From Globomyces pollinis-pini (taxonomy: Eukaryota; Chytridiomycota; Chytridiomycetes; Rhizophydiales; Globomycetaceae): DNA of 64,000 nucleotides. The notes under the pieces were generated by a model. It saw only the letters and a list, made by a program, of their open reading frames with translations, searched no databases and was not told the origin of the DNA. The stretch covers positions 37,254 through 101,253 of the forward strand of contig MU621123.1 of NCBI GenBank assembly GCA_025399215.1, given 5' to 3'. The position numbers and the translations under genes are program-made. Positions within the stretch are counted from its first letter, which is position 1. Every line of letters begins with the position of its first letter. Positions 22,824-33,212 of this stretch are shown piece by piece.

Positions 22824-25800
22824 TTAGAATGCCACACGAGTACGAATATCATCCAATTTTTTAGACACTTCACCAACGGTACGATCCAAACTCTCTGCAA
22901 TTGCTCTTTTCTTTTCATTGGGCAGATTAGTATATAATTCACATAAATCCCCATCAATACAATTATGTACTGGTGCAAAAAAGGACCGATAGAGCAAATG
23001 GTTTCGACCTGCTAATGGTGGCATTTCTTGTCGCAATGTCATTTCAAGCAATTGGAAAAACTCTATATCGTCTTTGGAAGTAAATGGGATAAGTAGACCA
23101 ATTGTGCCCAACAGTGTTGTATAAACTAAGATTGGACGACCACCAGGGACCAGAGTCGTTTTAGTGATAGAAGTAATTGCTTCACCAACAAAATAAGTTG
23201 ATACTGATGTCAGTTTATGGGGTGCTCCTTGTAGAAATCCACGATCAAACATTGCAGTGTTTCCAGTTGAATCTTCCATAATTGCTTTAGAAATTTCTGG
23301 ATCTAATCGGTTGACGAAAATATTTCCAAATTTATCACCTCCAATTACAGTATCAAAATCCAATTGTGTGGAACATGTCATCCATCTTGGGGTTGGATCG
23401 TCAGCAAAAATAACAATTCGATTATCAAAGTGACGATAAGAAGCATACTGCATAGATTCAGTTGCATCAGAAGTGATTATCCGATCCCCTTGAGTGTGGA
23501 TTTTGATGATATTTCTTGGATAAGACTAAAGAAAGTTAACTTGTAGAAAAAATACCTTTGATTCACATTTTCTCAGCAACTTCTTTTTACCAATATCATA
23601 AATACGTAATATTGGGCCCACTCCAACCAAAAGACGTCCTTGGAAAGGACATAATGCCAAAGGTACACCGTCAATATCGGTCTACAAAATAAATTACACA
23701 GCAATTACCTGATGATAAAGTTCTATTCCCTGTCCATCTTCCAAAAATCTGTACACTCTAAGAGATCCTGTTTTGGAGGATTTTGGATTTAATACCAAAG
23801 ATTTTACAGTACCAACAATAAGCAACTGTTCTTGTGAATGGGCTGCAAATAAGCATGTTGTCATACTAATAGCCGATTCATTATCATCAAGATCAATGAG
23901 TTGAATGGTGTCACCAGAAAACGGACTAAGTACACGAATACAAGATGCCCAACAACCATTAGGTGCTCTTGGCAAACCAAATTGTTCTGGATCCAATTCA
24001 TCGGGTAATTTACCCTCGTCCATGTCATCTTCATCTAACTGAGCTTTAGACTGCAAATAAGTTCAAAATACTTCATTACCAAAGTAGTCAATATTTTCGT
24101 TTTATCAGCAGGACACCAAGTACCATGCTCTGATTCCAATATAATAAAATTCTTTGACTCTTCATGACAAAAGAATCGACGAGGTGTGTATTTCAATTTT
24201 ACAGATACTTGGTGGAACAGGTTAGTCAATTTATCCACATTAAGAACTCTAACAATTAAGATTAAATATTTCAAACCTCAATGTATTGCCAGTCACGGCA
24301 ACAATGCCTTCGGGACACTGCTCAGAGCAGAATCGTGAACCATATTCCAAAAATTCATAACTATGGTTAATACTTGTCATTTTTACGATAGAGGAATTAA
24401 ATGACTTCTATTTTGGAACGTGTATGATAACCATGGACGAGTAGACAATGCCAAAACGGCACTAGATCCAGCGATTTTCAATGGGAACAATTTCACACCC
24501 TTGGCACCTAAAAATCGTAAACGGGTATCGGTTAATAATCCAGTCACGGTATCAATCGTGGTTCGCAAAAGTACACCATTGGCCAGTCCGATATTTAGGA
24601 ATAAAGATGCAACCGAAGTTGTTGGATCATGCATTTCAACCATAACTAATGATTCAGCGGGAGCACTAAGCGCCTATAATAAGCAAACAATACACGATTT
24701 ACTTGCATACTAACAGATTCCAGACAATTGTTTGGGTCAAGGGAAAGAACACGAACTGTATTATCTTCACCACCAACAGCCTAAAATCAGTTATGAAATT
24801 TTATACCAAAAACAATGCACGCTGACGGCCATCTGGGATAGGAGACATTGCTAGACTTGTAATTTGAGTATTCATTTGTTTCCTTTCTTGAAATTCATTC
24901 AAGTTTCCAGCCTTATCCAATTCAAAGTATACCAATTCACCACTAGATAATGCGACAGATACTTGCTTGTTGTTGGAAGCCCCATAACAGATAGTCAGGC
25001 CTGTTGGGGCCTTCCATTCACTAACACGTCGATCAGCTCGTATATGTCGAATTCCATGAGGGTATATTTGTACAAGGGCATCATCCCCTAATTGGCCGAT
25101 GGAGATGGTGGGAGTGGATACCAAAACACCGGTATCGGTCACTTCCTCTACACTTTCACCAATGGACAACACAAGTGTTGCGTTAACAAAGGAAATGATA
25201 ATATAAGAGTCATACAAATCTAGCATTAACTAAACAGATCGGTACCTTCTGATGATCCTCGAACAGTCCACACAGCGTTAGGGTTACCCGGCAACTCTGA
25301 TACAGCGATTTCTGATACCTCCAATCCGTGACGAAGGATTCTGAATGAAGATTTTGCACCACGTCCACATAAAGCATAAATTTGAGGAGTGTCATCTTCT
25401 GTTAAGTTTAGGACAGTTGCATCAATTAATGGTGATAAGGATTCCATTTCATCAACTGGCAATAAATTTCTGATTGGCCTTGGATCAAATAATGGTTCTG
25501 GAGCATCCGAGTCAAACTCAATACTCTGAAATTCTTTTTGCTCCTCATCATCGTCACCCAAGTTTTCAATTTGGTACAATGAGCTAGTTGTGAGCATCAT
25601 ATTACTTACTGATTTCCGAATTCTGAAGCAACAAACAAGAAACCAGATTTAAGCAAGCATAAACCGGATGATAATGATAGAGTCTCATAATATTTAAGTC
25701 TAATGTTTGCAACCTGACCAATAGCACCATCATTTCCTGTTAAATAATCCATTGTTAATTTGAATACATCCCCAAGTTCAGTTTGTACCAAAATAAAAAA

Positions 25801-26800
25801 GCTCTTTTTTAATTTGTGTACAACACTAGAAATAATCATGACATCCTTTTGTACAGTTGAATTTCCATTAGCATCTGGCAAAGGATCTAAAGGATCTTTT
25901 CTGATTGGAATTGGAATTGAAACGGTGTTAAATTCTGGGTGATACCATGTAATACGTCCATCTGAGCAAACTAACACTCCAGATGGTCCATCGGCTCCAC
26001 CTGGAACGGCTATCAAATAACTAGCTGTTCTTTCAATTGGACAACTCCACTTTCTAACAACATGATTTAATCCCAAGTCCAGTTCAAGGTAAACCAATTT
26101 CTATTAAAACTGTCAGCTTTGAAACTTTACCTTTTGTATCTCCTTGTAAGCTTTTCCAGTGAAATCTTGATCTGATTCTTGAAAATCGACTTCGATGCAA
26201 GCAAAAATAGGATTTTCGAATCCCACATCTAATCCTACTAAATGTGCACAGACAGTATTTGATTTTGATGATTCCAAAGGTGATGAAATAGTAAGTTTTG
26301 AGTTTGAATCTCTATTCAGCACATACACAAATTTTTGTTTTTCCAAAGCACCAATCATTACTGCACGGCCTTTGGGATCAGCAGATAGTAACTGTCCAGG
26401 AACTGCTCTTCGACAACCAGATTTCCCGAAAGTCTCTTGGTGCAACTTTACAAACACTTTCTTTTCCGCATTGAATTCCAATATGACAATTCTGCCTGAA
26501 TCAGATCCGATAACGATGTAATCTAGATATTAATAACGATAGAGATAACCTAAAAATTAATTTTAACAAGGTACCTTTCAAAGATCCTGCAAGTCTGAAG
26601 GGACACAAAGATCTAATGATTCCAAAGACTTGAGATGAAATAAGGGAATGGATTTGACCAGTAGAAGGGTCGACAGTTAATAATTCCAAGGTGGTATTTC
26701 TTCCAACACAAATTTCTTGCTGTTTAGTTCCGGCAAAGTTCCCAACGATCGCATGAGTGATTGCTGAAGTAGATTGAAGGGTGACATTATAAAGATGCAT
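22824..26800 (-). CDS. RSE1: Splicing factor SF3B subunit 3 (SF3b130/Rse1)
   Basis: Triple beta-propeller scaffold of the SF3b complex in the U2 snRNP, required for branch-point recognition. About 1200 aa in roughly a dozen exons. The start at 26800 gives [20 protein letters not shown], matching the family N-terminus (MFLYNLTLQ); open sequence upstream of it is probably leader. Diagnostic motifs: [98 protein letters not shown], and the C-terminal [20 protein letters not shown]. Together with SRRM1 (53-54 kb) it is the part of the splicing machinery visible in this intron-rich, tiny-intron genome. Confidence 0.97.
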
Positions 26801-27470
26801 TCGAAGGGAATGTAACTGAACTTTGAAAAAACAAAAAAATTCGAGTTGTTCAATGGAGAGAGGAAATGATAAGAGATGGTCAACTGAGTGTACAAGAGAT
26901 GGAGTGATAGAAGAGTCCATGGATATGTGGAATTGTTGCTTTACTGAATCAATTATATTCATTCATCTTGTGTCTTGATCCAACGACTGCAACTGGAATT
27001 CGTTCATCTTCAAGTTCATTAAAAATTCATATTCGTTCACCTTCAAGTTCATTAAATATGCATTTATATCCAACTGAAAGTTTTAACTGAGGTATGGAAT
27101 TACAATTATATCAATTACTACCTTGTTATTATATTTTACTAAGCACCCCGACAACTATTGAATATTCTATAATTTCACTGCATTATTCGTAAAGTAACTT
27201 GCATAATTTGATATCATTCATAATCAGTTGCAATTGCATAAATTTGAATAAGTGAACACGATATAACTGCTCACTGAGTTCAGTCAGTAAAATAAATAGC
27301 ACTAGAATGCACATTTATTTCTAAATATTCCATCAGCACTAATCCATCTCTTCCCATTTCAGCACTTGGTCGGAATAAGTTCCTATTTTTCATAGTTACA
27401 CAACGGAATTGGCGGCCTTGCCATTCGACATAAAAACAAGAAATTTCCGCTCATTTCTCTTCTATCAAAA
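26801..27470. other. Divergent upstream region SF3B3 / MAPEG gene
   Basis: 670 bp; includes the likely SF3B3 leader (about 26801-26960), a 33-nt tandem duplication at 26997-27062, and AT-rich sequence. No further gene is seen. Confidence 0.5.
26997..27062 (+). repeat. 33-nt tandem duplication
   Basis: ATTCGTTCATCTTCAAGTTC... at 26997-27029 is followed immediately by a copy at 27030-27062 with a few mismatches (CATCTT/CACCTT and changes near the end). Confidence 0.85.
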
Positions 27471-27976
27471 ATGCCTCTTCCAATCGTAAAGCAAGCATTT
27501 ATGCTTTCCACTACCACTTTGTTCTTCAAGTTCATGGTCACCACATTAATTCAAGGTAACCTTTTTATATTGGCTGATCTGTAGGTGGAAAACGATTCAA
27601 AGCTGGTAGTCGTCCTCCTGAAGATGCAAAACTCTCACTTGCTCGTGGAAAACCACAAAGCTATGGAACTGCAACTGATAATGACAATCCAAAACTTAAA
27701 AAAGCCAAATTGGATGATATCCGATGGGTCAGATTGGTTTTAAATGACTTGGAAAATATTCCACTAGGACTAATCGTATTTGCTGCTTCAATCGCATCCA
27801 ACGGCGATGAGTTAATCAACACTGTAGCATTGGGAGTATTTACTGTGTCCAGAATCTTTCATAGTATCGCTTATGCATATGAATTACAACCTCATCGTGC
27901 AATCGGTTGGGCCGGAGGAGTTTTAGCTGTATCCGTTGCTGCCATTAATGGTGTCTGGGGAGCTCTCTTCGTTTAA
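27471..27976 (+). CDS. MAPEG-family membrane protein (microsomal glutathione transferase-like)
   Basis: 158-aa integral membrane protein, two exons (29-nt intron after CAAG). The signature VRLVLNDLENIPLGLIVFAA corresponds to the MGST1 motif RAHLNDLENIIPF, and TVSRIFHSIAYAYELQPHRAIGW to ARIYHTIAYL..P.NRA. Three to four hydrophobic helices are visible: residues 8-28, about 80-100, 105-125 and 135-155. MAPEG proteins conjugate glutathione to electrophiles or reduce lipid hydroperoxides in ER or mitochondrial membranes. The substrate is unknown. Convergent with the G-alpha gene, 132 bp apart. Confidence 0.88.
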
Positions 27977-28108
27977 ATTGTCCGCACTATAATCTCATAC
28001 AAACTTACCTTTTTTTGCATCTCAACCTCTTATTAACAATAAAATGAAATTCTTTAATGCTATTTATTCTATTCCATGGTATATATGAGAGCGTGTTTGT
28101 ACTTACAG

Positions 28109-29446
28109 TTATAGACCAGCATCTTGAAGCATTCTGTCAGTCACCATTTTACTAGACATAAATGACATTAAGAACTTACAAAATTCCTTCAGTGATTGCT
28201 TTCATAAAATTTGTGTCCGTACAGCAAGTTGGTTGACATTGAATTTTTCGTTTCTGTTTATCCTTGGATAAAAATTTCCTTTTAAAGAATCCAAGGCCCT
28301 CGGACCGACTAGCAACTTTACCTATACAATCAATATCAGCTTCCTATTACCAGCATAGTCAGGGAAAAACTTTTGAATAGGAACAGTTTGAACTTTAACA
28401 TCAAACAAATCAATTTTGTTGAAAAACAGAATCACATTTGATTTCTCCAACAACGGATTATTAATAGTTTCATCAAACAAAATCAAAGCGTCATGCATTC
28501 GGTTAATACTAGGATCTTCAGCCATTGTCAAATCATAAGAATCAATGGCAACGATAAAAATAATGAAATCTATATCTTGAAAGAAACTAATCCACTGTTT
28601 TCGATGTCTTCTTAGCCCACTAACATCATAGAAATGTAATGGGCATTCTTTCTGGGATTGGTTCTTGTAATAAAACACATTGTCTGATATTCCGTTGGTA
28701 GCCGTTCGTAACAGCAGTATATCTAAACGAAAATGAGTTTAGTAACCTTACCATCGTTGGATGGGAATTGATCGGGACCACTTAGTTTATGAATATGTTT
28801 GAAAAAACTATGATTAGTGGATAACGTTACTGTGATGTTGTCGCAGGGATTCCCTTCATTGTTAAATATTTGGTTTGAATATCAGGGTTTTTCCATATTA
28901 CGGATATCAGTTCTGTAAATTCACTAGGTAGAGAATCAAATGGTCTCTCTAATTTATCAATCCATTGGGAAATTTTATCAAATGCTTCCTGTCCAATTTT
29001 TTGGCTTTCATTTGATATCAGCATTTCTGTTACATTGACGATATTAGATAATATGGTTCTTTTGGCTGTTTGGACTTCATTCTCAGAGAATCCTTTACCA
29101 AGTACAATTTTGACCTGTTTTAATAATGTGGATTTTCCTGAATCTGATGATCCCAGAATCAATAGTTTAGGTTCTTTCTTGGCTTGCTCAAAAGCTAATC
29201 TCTCTGCCTTTAGATACATTTCAATTTTCTTTGCTTCTTCACGTTGTTTTTCCTCTGCATCATTCATTCTGCATATTAATTCAAATCACTTTTACCCTTT
29301 TTGTCCAAATGCAAGACTAATATTTTAGTGATTTAATCTTACCTAATACGTCTTACAAATGTATTCCGTTTTGGACTAATATAAATTTTGGTCACACTCC
29401 ATTACCTCACATCTAGAGTATCCTTTTCTGCATTCGTATCACCCAT
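28109..29446 (-). CDS. Heterotrimeric G-protein alpha subunit with Leu at the catalytic Gln position
   Basis: 381-aa G-alpha; eight exons, introns of 23-30 nt, spliced length in frame. Start MGDTNAEK keeps Gly2 for possible myristoylation. P-loop LGSSDSGKSTLLKQ (usual GAGESGKST); switch I LLRTATNGI keeps the Arg and Mg-binding Thr; the NKxD motif is FFNKIDLF; the TCAT-like motif is TCCTDTNF; the C-terminus MLQDAGL suits receptor coupling. Switch II reads FYDVSGLRRHRKQW instead of FDVGGQRxERKKW. The catalytic Gln is therefore Leu233 (codon CTA), the same residue as the laboratory GTPase-dead Q-to-L mutants. From family knowledge this should slow GTP hydrolysis strongly. A 7TM receptor (33-38 kb) and a phosducin-like protein (42-43 kb) lie nearby. 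Confidence 0.93.
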
Positions 29447-29678
29447 CTGCTATCTGAGCTTAATCTTTAAAATCAAAATTTTATTTACAGTTTTATCACA
29501 TGGAGATTCAAACAATCAGCCATTATGGTAAATTAACTCAATAGTGTATGGCTCACAAAAGATCTATCAATAAAATTTATAGCCACTTAAAATGAATTGG
29601 AATCTGATACTCAACAATAAAACAACCACCATAAAATGGTTGACTTAAGTTAATTCAAAGTATTTATGTAAAGTCATC

Positions 29679-31038
29679 CTAAAGCGCTGATCTGGAATAT
29701 TCAACACCTTTGAAATCGAAATTGATTCGCGTAGAATTCGATTCAGAAACATCAAAATTGGAAGGTCGATTAGTTATGGACTGAATCCATTGGCCTCCAC
29801 GATTGATAGCAGATTTTGCAGCCAATGTGAAATGAAAAACTTGGAATACATGAACATGGTTCTATCGATCAAACTATCTTACTGTACCTTGTAGACTTCC
29901 AATGTGATTCTATTGTTTGGATCATGCTTGACAGCTTTTTCACCAAATGCAATAATTTCATCCACAAGTTTCTCTACACCTCCGCAAGTTATCAGCAATG
30001 GTGGCAAGCCTGCCAGGTTTTTTGACCAATATGGACTTACAAAAGGATCTTTGAGATTTTCATTGGTGGTATAGTAGTGAATTCTGTCTTGGAGTCTTGG
30101 ATCTGGAACTAATCATCAATTAATTAACTAAAAAGTTACCGCGTGGTGGAAGGAAATCAAGTGAATCATTTAAATCATAACTGGAAAATGAATGAGTTAA
30201 ATCACACTGTATGTCAAAAACAACGATTGTTATACCCATGGGCTGATACAATATGCGCCAGCAGGTAGTGGAAGACCCATATCTCGAATTGCCATCAAAG
30301 TAGCTAGTGCTAAACCGCCACCTGCAGATTCTCCAGTGAGAACGATTTTTGAGGGATCATAATTCTGCAGTAGGAACATATAGCCAGATACTGCATCGAT
30401 CAATGCACACGGGAATGGATTTTGTGGTGCTAATCTATAGTTGATACTAAACACTTTGGATTTGGACGCTTTCACAATCCGATATGCCAATGGTCTTTGC
30501 ATTTGGGCACTACCCAATACATACGCACCACCATGTAATGAAAAAATCACATAATCGTGGTTCGAATCTGTACTGTAGATCCATTCACCATCAATGGGAG
30601 ATGTCAGATCATCTGCATGTGATGGCCATTCCCCTGGACAAGTATTTTTGATAAACTCCACCACTTTCTTGTTACGTTTATAGAAATCGGTGATGATCGT
30701 TCCATCTTTAGGGATTGAATTTGGCTGTTGAGAGTTCCTCTGTGAAGCATTTACATTGGGGATTACTTCTCCTTGTCTAGATTTTGTCAATACGCCTTTC
30801 AACTACAAACACAATAAAGTTATAAAATCAAACTTACAGTTGTAGTGACTGTATAATATAACAAAGTCCAATCCTCAACAGGTGATCCGAATGTGATGTA
30901 ATGAAAGATACAAGTGATTGCTAATGGCACTGCAGTGATGACTGTCTTCATCTTCTGACGTAAACTAGTTGGACTGCGATCTAAAGGATCAAATTGCTTG
31001 TAGAATTCCACATTATCAGAATCTGAATTATCACTCAT
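29679..31038 (-). CDS. Hormone-sensitive-lipase-type alpha/beta hydrolase, N-terminally membrane-anchored
   Basis: Esterase/lipase of the GDXG (HSL) family. After a short acidic N-terminus (MSDNSDSDNVEFYKQ) comes a hydrophobic stretch (VITAVPLAITCIFHYITFG) that may anchor it in the membrane. The hydrolase has the oxyanion motif SLHGGAYVLGS, YRLAPQNPFP, the nucleophile elbow TGESAGGG, then GLPPLLITCGGVEKLVDE and a catalytic His in NHVHVFQ, which is separated from EVYK by a 26-nt intron. The catalytic acid position appears to be Glu (GGVEKLVDE) rather than Asp, as in some family members. Likely substrates are acyl esters or steryl esters; not determinable from sequence. Confidence 0.88.
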
Positions 31039-31225
31039 TGAAGTAAAGGATAAATGGATTTAGATCGTCAGTGTGTTGAATTTTGAAACCGTAATTTCTC
31101 CCCGTTCCAAATCAAACAGAATGTACAACGGTATCATAGTCAAGTACTTTACAAAACTATTTCAATACATAATAAGTCTATATTAGACACTAAGGTAAAA
31201 AAAAATCACTGGAATTCATAACTAA

Positions 31226-31438
31226 TTAAGAGCAACAACAACAAAATATCCTTTCCAATCCACAACAATGGCACACAGCTTCGTTCAAGCAACAACCACA
31301 CAAACAACCAGCACAGAATGCTGGACAGCTACAACAATTTCCAGTTCGTTTTTCTTTAATTATCACCACTGTTTGTGGTTGAGGTTGTCTAGGATAATGA
31401 TGATTTTGAGACTTGTATCGTTTTGAATGAAAGCACAT
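31226..31438 (-). CDS. 70-aa cysteine-rich small protein (CYSTM-like)
   Basis: Single-exon ORF. The N-terminal half is polar and basic with PRQPQPQTVVIIKEK. The C-terminal 36 residues carry about 16 cysteines (NCCSCPAFCAGCLCGCCLNE, ending FCCCCS). This layout, a short hydrophilic Pro/Gln-rich part then a compact Cys-rich tail, resembles the CYSTM family of stress-related, membrane-associated (probably palmitoylated) eukaryotic peptides. It lies between the hydrolase (same strand) and the aldolase (opposite strand). The function in this organism is unknown; metal binding is another possibility. Confidence 0.65.
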   Translation of the reverse strand: MCFHSKRYKSQNHHYPRQPQPQTVVIIKEKRTGNCCSCPAFCAGCLCGCCLNEAVCHCCGLERIFCCCCS

Positions 31439-31695
31439 ATTTTGATAGAGTGAATTAGATTGACTTTTATGGGTTGAATGAAACGTGCTGTGGGGACAGC
31501 CAATAGTGGAACGGAACTGCTTTAACTTACCAGGAGTCTTTGAGTACCACCATCAATTGTAAATTTTAAATGCCAGCAATACTACCATCTCGATGGTTCA
31601 TAAGCGAATTGCATTGATTTGAAGCGTGTCCCGTAACTCCCTACCGCTTTAGTCATCATTATTCTATTACATCACTTGACTTCTTTTTTATTCAA

Positions 31696-32436
31696 ATGTC
31701 AACCACTAACGATTGGATTACTAAAGTAGACTTGACCAGTCTTGATTTGGATAAGGAAACTAAAGAATCAATTCTACAATTATGTGATAAATCAATCAAG
31801 TTCAATACTGCCTCTGTCTGTGTTTACCCAACACATATCCCTTTGATTAAATCTCATCATCCTAAATTGACTGTAGCTACTGTCATCAACTTTCCGTTGG
31901 GTAATGAATCCAAAGAAATAGTGCAAAACACAACTCAATCTGCATTGAACAATGGTGCAGATGAATTAGATTTGGTTTGGGATTACAATGCCTTTAATGA
32001 TAATCGATATGATGATGCATTAGCTCCTATTCATTGGGTTAAAGAGACAGTCAAATCTTATTTCACATCATCTTCTAGAAAAATTGTTTTGAAAGTTATC
32101 TTAGAATCCGGCACTTTAAAGGATGTTAAAAAAGCAAGTGAATTGATCTTATCAACATTTGATGACAATGCAACTAATGGCATTTCTCTTTACTTTCTTA
32201 AAACCAGTACTGGAAAGGGATTCCCTGGAGCTTCAGTCTCGGCAGCAACTGCAATGCTTGAAGCAATCAATGATGCTAAAAAGAATAAATTTGTTGGACT
32301 TAAAGTATCAGGTGGAGTTCGAACAGTGGAATCTGCTATTGGTTACAGTGACTTGACAAAAAAGTATAATGTAGAAGCATTCCGAATTGGTGCTAGTTCA
32401 TTGCTGGACGAAGTCTCTTCAAACGATTCCTATTAA
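31696..32436 (+). CDS. deoC: Deoxyribose-phosphate aldolase (DERA, DeoC)
   Basis: 246-aa class I aldolase that cleaves 2-deoxyribose-5-phosphate to acetaldehyde and glyceraldehyde-3-phosphate in deoxynucleoside catabolism. Intronless. Conserved pieces: VDLTSLD, NTASVCVYP, VATVINFPLGN, GADELDLVWDY, KVILESGTL. Schiff-base Lys169 lies in FLKTSTGKGFPG and the proton-relay Lys203 in GLKVSGGVRT; FRIGASSLL binds phosphate. The protein ends in Ser-Tyr like E. coli DeoC, whose C-terminal Tyr takes part in catalysis. Overall spacing follows the bacterial/E. coli-type group. Presence with dCMP deaminase at 43 kb gives two deoxynucleotide enzymes in the window, but they are not linked. Confidence 0.95.
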   Translation: MSTTNDWITKVDLTSLDLDKETKESILQLCDKSIKFNTASVCVYPTHIPLIKSHHPKLTVATVINFPLGNESKEIVQNTTQSALNNGADELDLVWDYNAFNDNRYDDALAPIHWVKETVKSYFTSSSRKIVLKVILESGTLKDVKKASELILSTFDDNATNGISLYFLKTSTGKGFPGASVSAATAMLEAINDAKKNKFVGLKVSGGVRTVESAIGYSDLTKKYNVEAFRIGASSLLDEVSSNDSY

Positions 32437-32521
32437 AATAAATCAAATACATTGTCATCTCATGAAATGAACTTTTTTACACTACTGAGTTTACTTGTAT
32501 ATAAATGTAGACAGTAAGACT

Positions 32522-32866
32522 TTATTTGATTAACTTCTTCTCTCCAACCACAGCATGACAATTAGAGCATTTGTGTACAGTATCTTTCAAGTCCTCAATT
32601 AACAATGGGACAAAGAAACAAGGACAAAAGACCAAGCAAGTAACACCAGTTGCAATCCATGTAGTCAATCCAGATTCTTTTTCAGTCACAGTCATGACAT
32701 GTTGATTACAGTAAGGACAAGTAATAGCTTGAGGATCCTTTCCGTAAATCACTTGGTGTGGACCAGCAGGCGCTTGCATGAATACCGGTGCTGAATTGTA
32801 AGCCGGAGCAGGAAACGCTGGTGGGTTTTGCTTCTCATTCGGTTGTTGTGGAATTTGTTCTGACAT
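32522..32866 (-). CDS. LITAF-domain protein
   Basis: 114-aa single-exon protein. A Pro-rich N-terminus (PAFPAPAYNSAP) precedes a LITAF domain: CPYCNQHVMT, a hydrophobic insert (WIATGVTCLVFCPCFFVPLL), then VHKCSNCHAVVG. The two CxxC knuckles join into one zinc site, and the hydrophobic loop inserts as an in-plane helix into endosomal or lysosomal membranes. LITAF proteins act in endosomal sorting, with Pro-rich motifs recruiting partners. Convergent with the aldolase gene (85 bp apart) and divergent from the big receptor gene. Confidence 0.93.
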   Translation of the reverse strand: MSEQIPQQPNEKQNPPAFPAPAYNSAPVFMQAPAGPHQVIYGKDPQAITCPYCNQHVMTVTEKESGLTTWIATGVTCLVFCPCFFVPLLIEDLKDTVHKCSNCHAVVGEKKLIK

Positions 32867-33212
32867 CTCTTCTGTTGGTGAAACCTGAAAGTCAGTTTCA
32901 GTACCAATATGTAGGAGCGAGGCTGTACGCCATTGCTGCTTTCAATGGATTGCCTTGTTCAATGGATTCAGTCATCTCAATGAAATTCATTTGAATTCAT
33001 TTTAATTCTTTTGTTGGCTAACTTATTTGCTGATTCCTCATTCAAATGAGGTAAATTCCATCTGACTTGAAAGTATATATTGAATAATAAATCGTAACAA
33101 TTTTTATTTTTACTAGAGAATCGATCAAATAAATTAATATGAAGAATGTTTAAATCATTGTTGGTAAGTTTCTTTGTTTGAGTCGCGTTCTTTTAACAAC
33201 AACAATCAACCC
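32867..33212. promoter_or_regulatory. Divergent promoter LITAF / 7TM receptor
   Basis: 346 bp between divergent starts. Contains CAATGGATT twice (about 32943 and 32960) and AT-rich sequence. A short ATG-containing leader at about 33149 is followed by stops, so the receptor start is placed at 33213. Confidence 0.4.
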
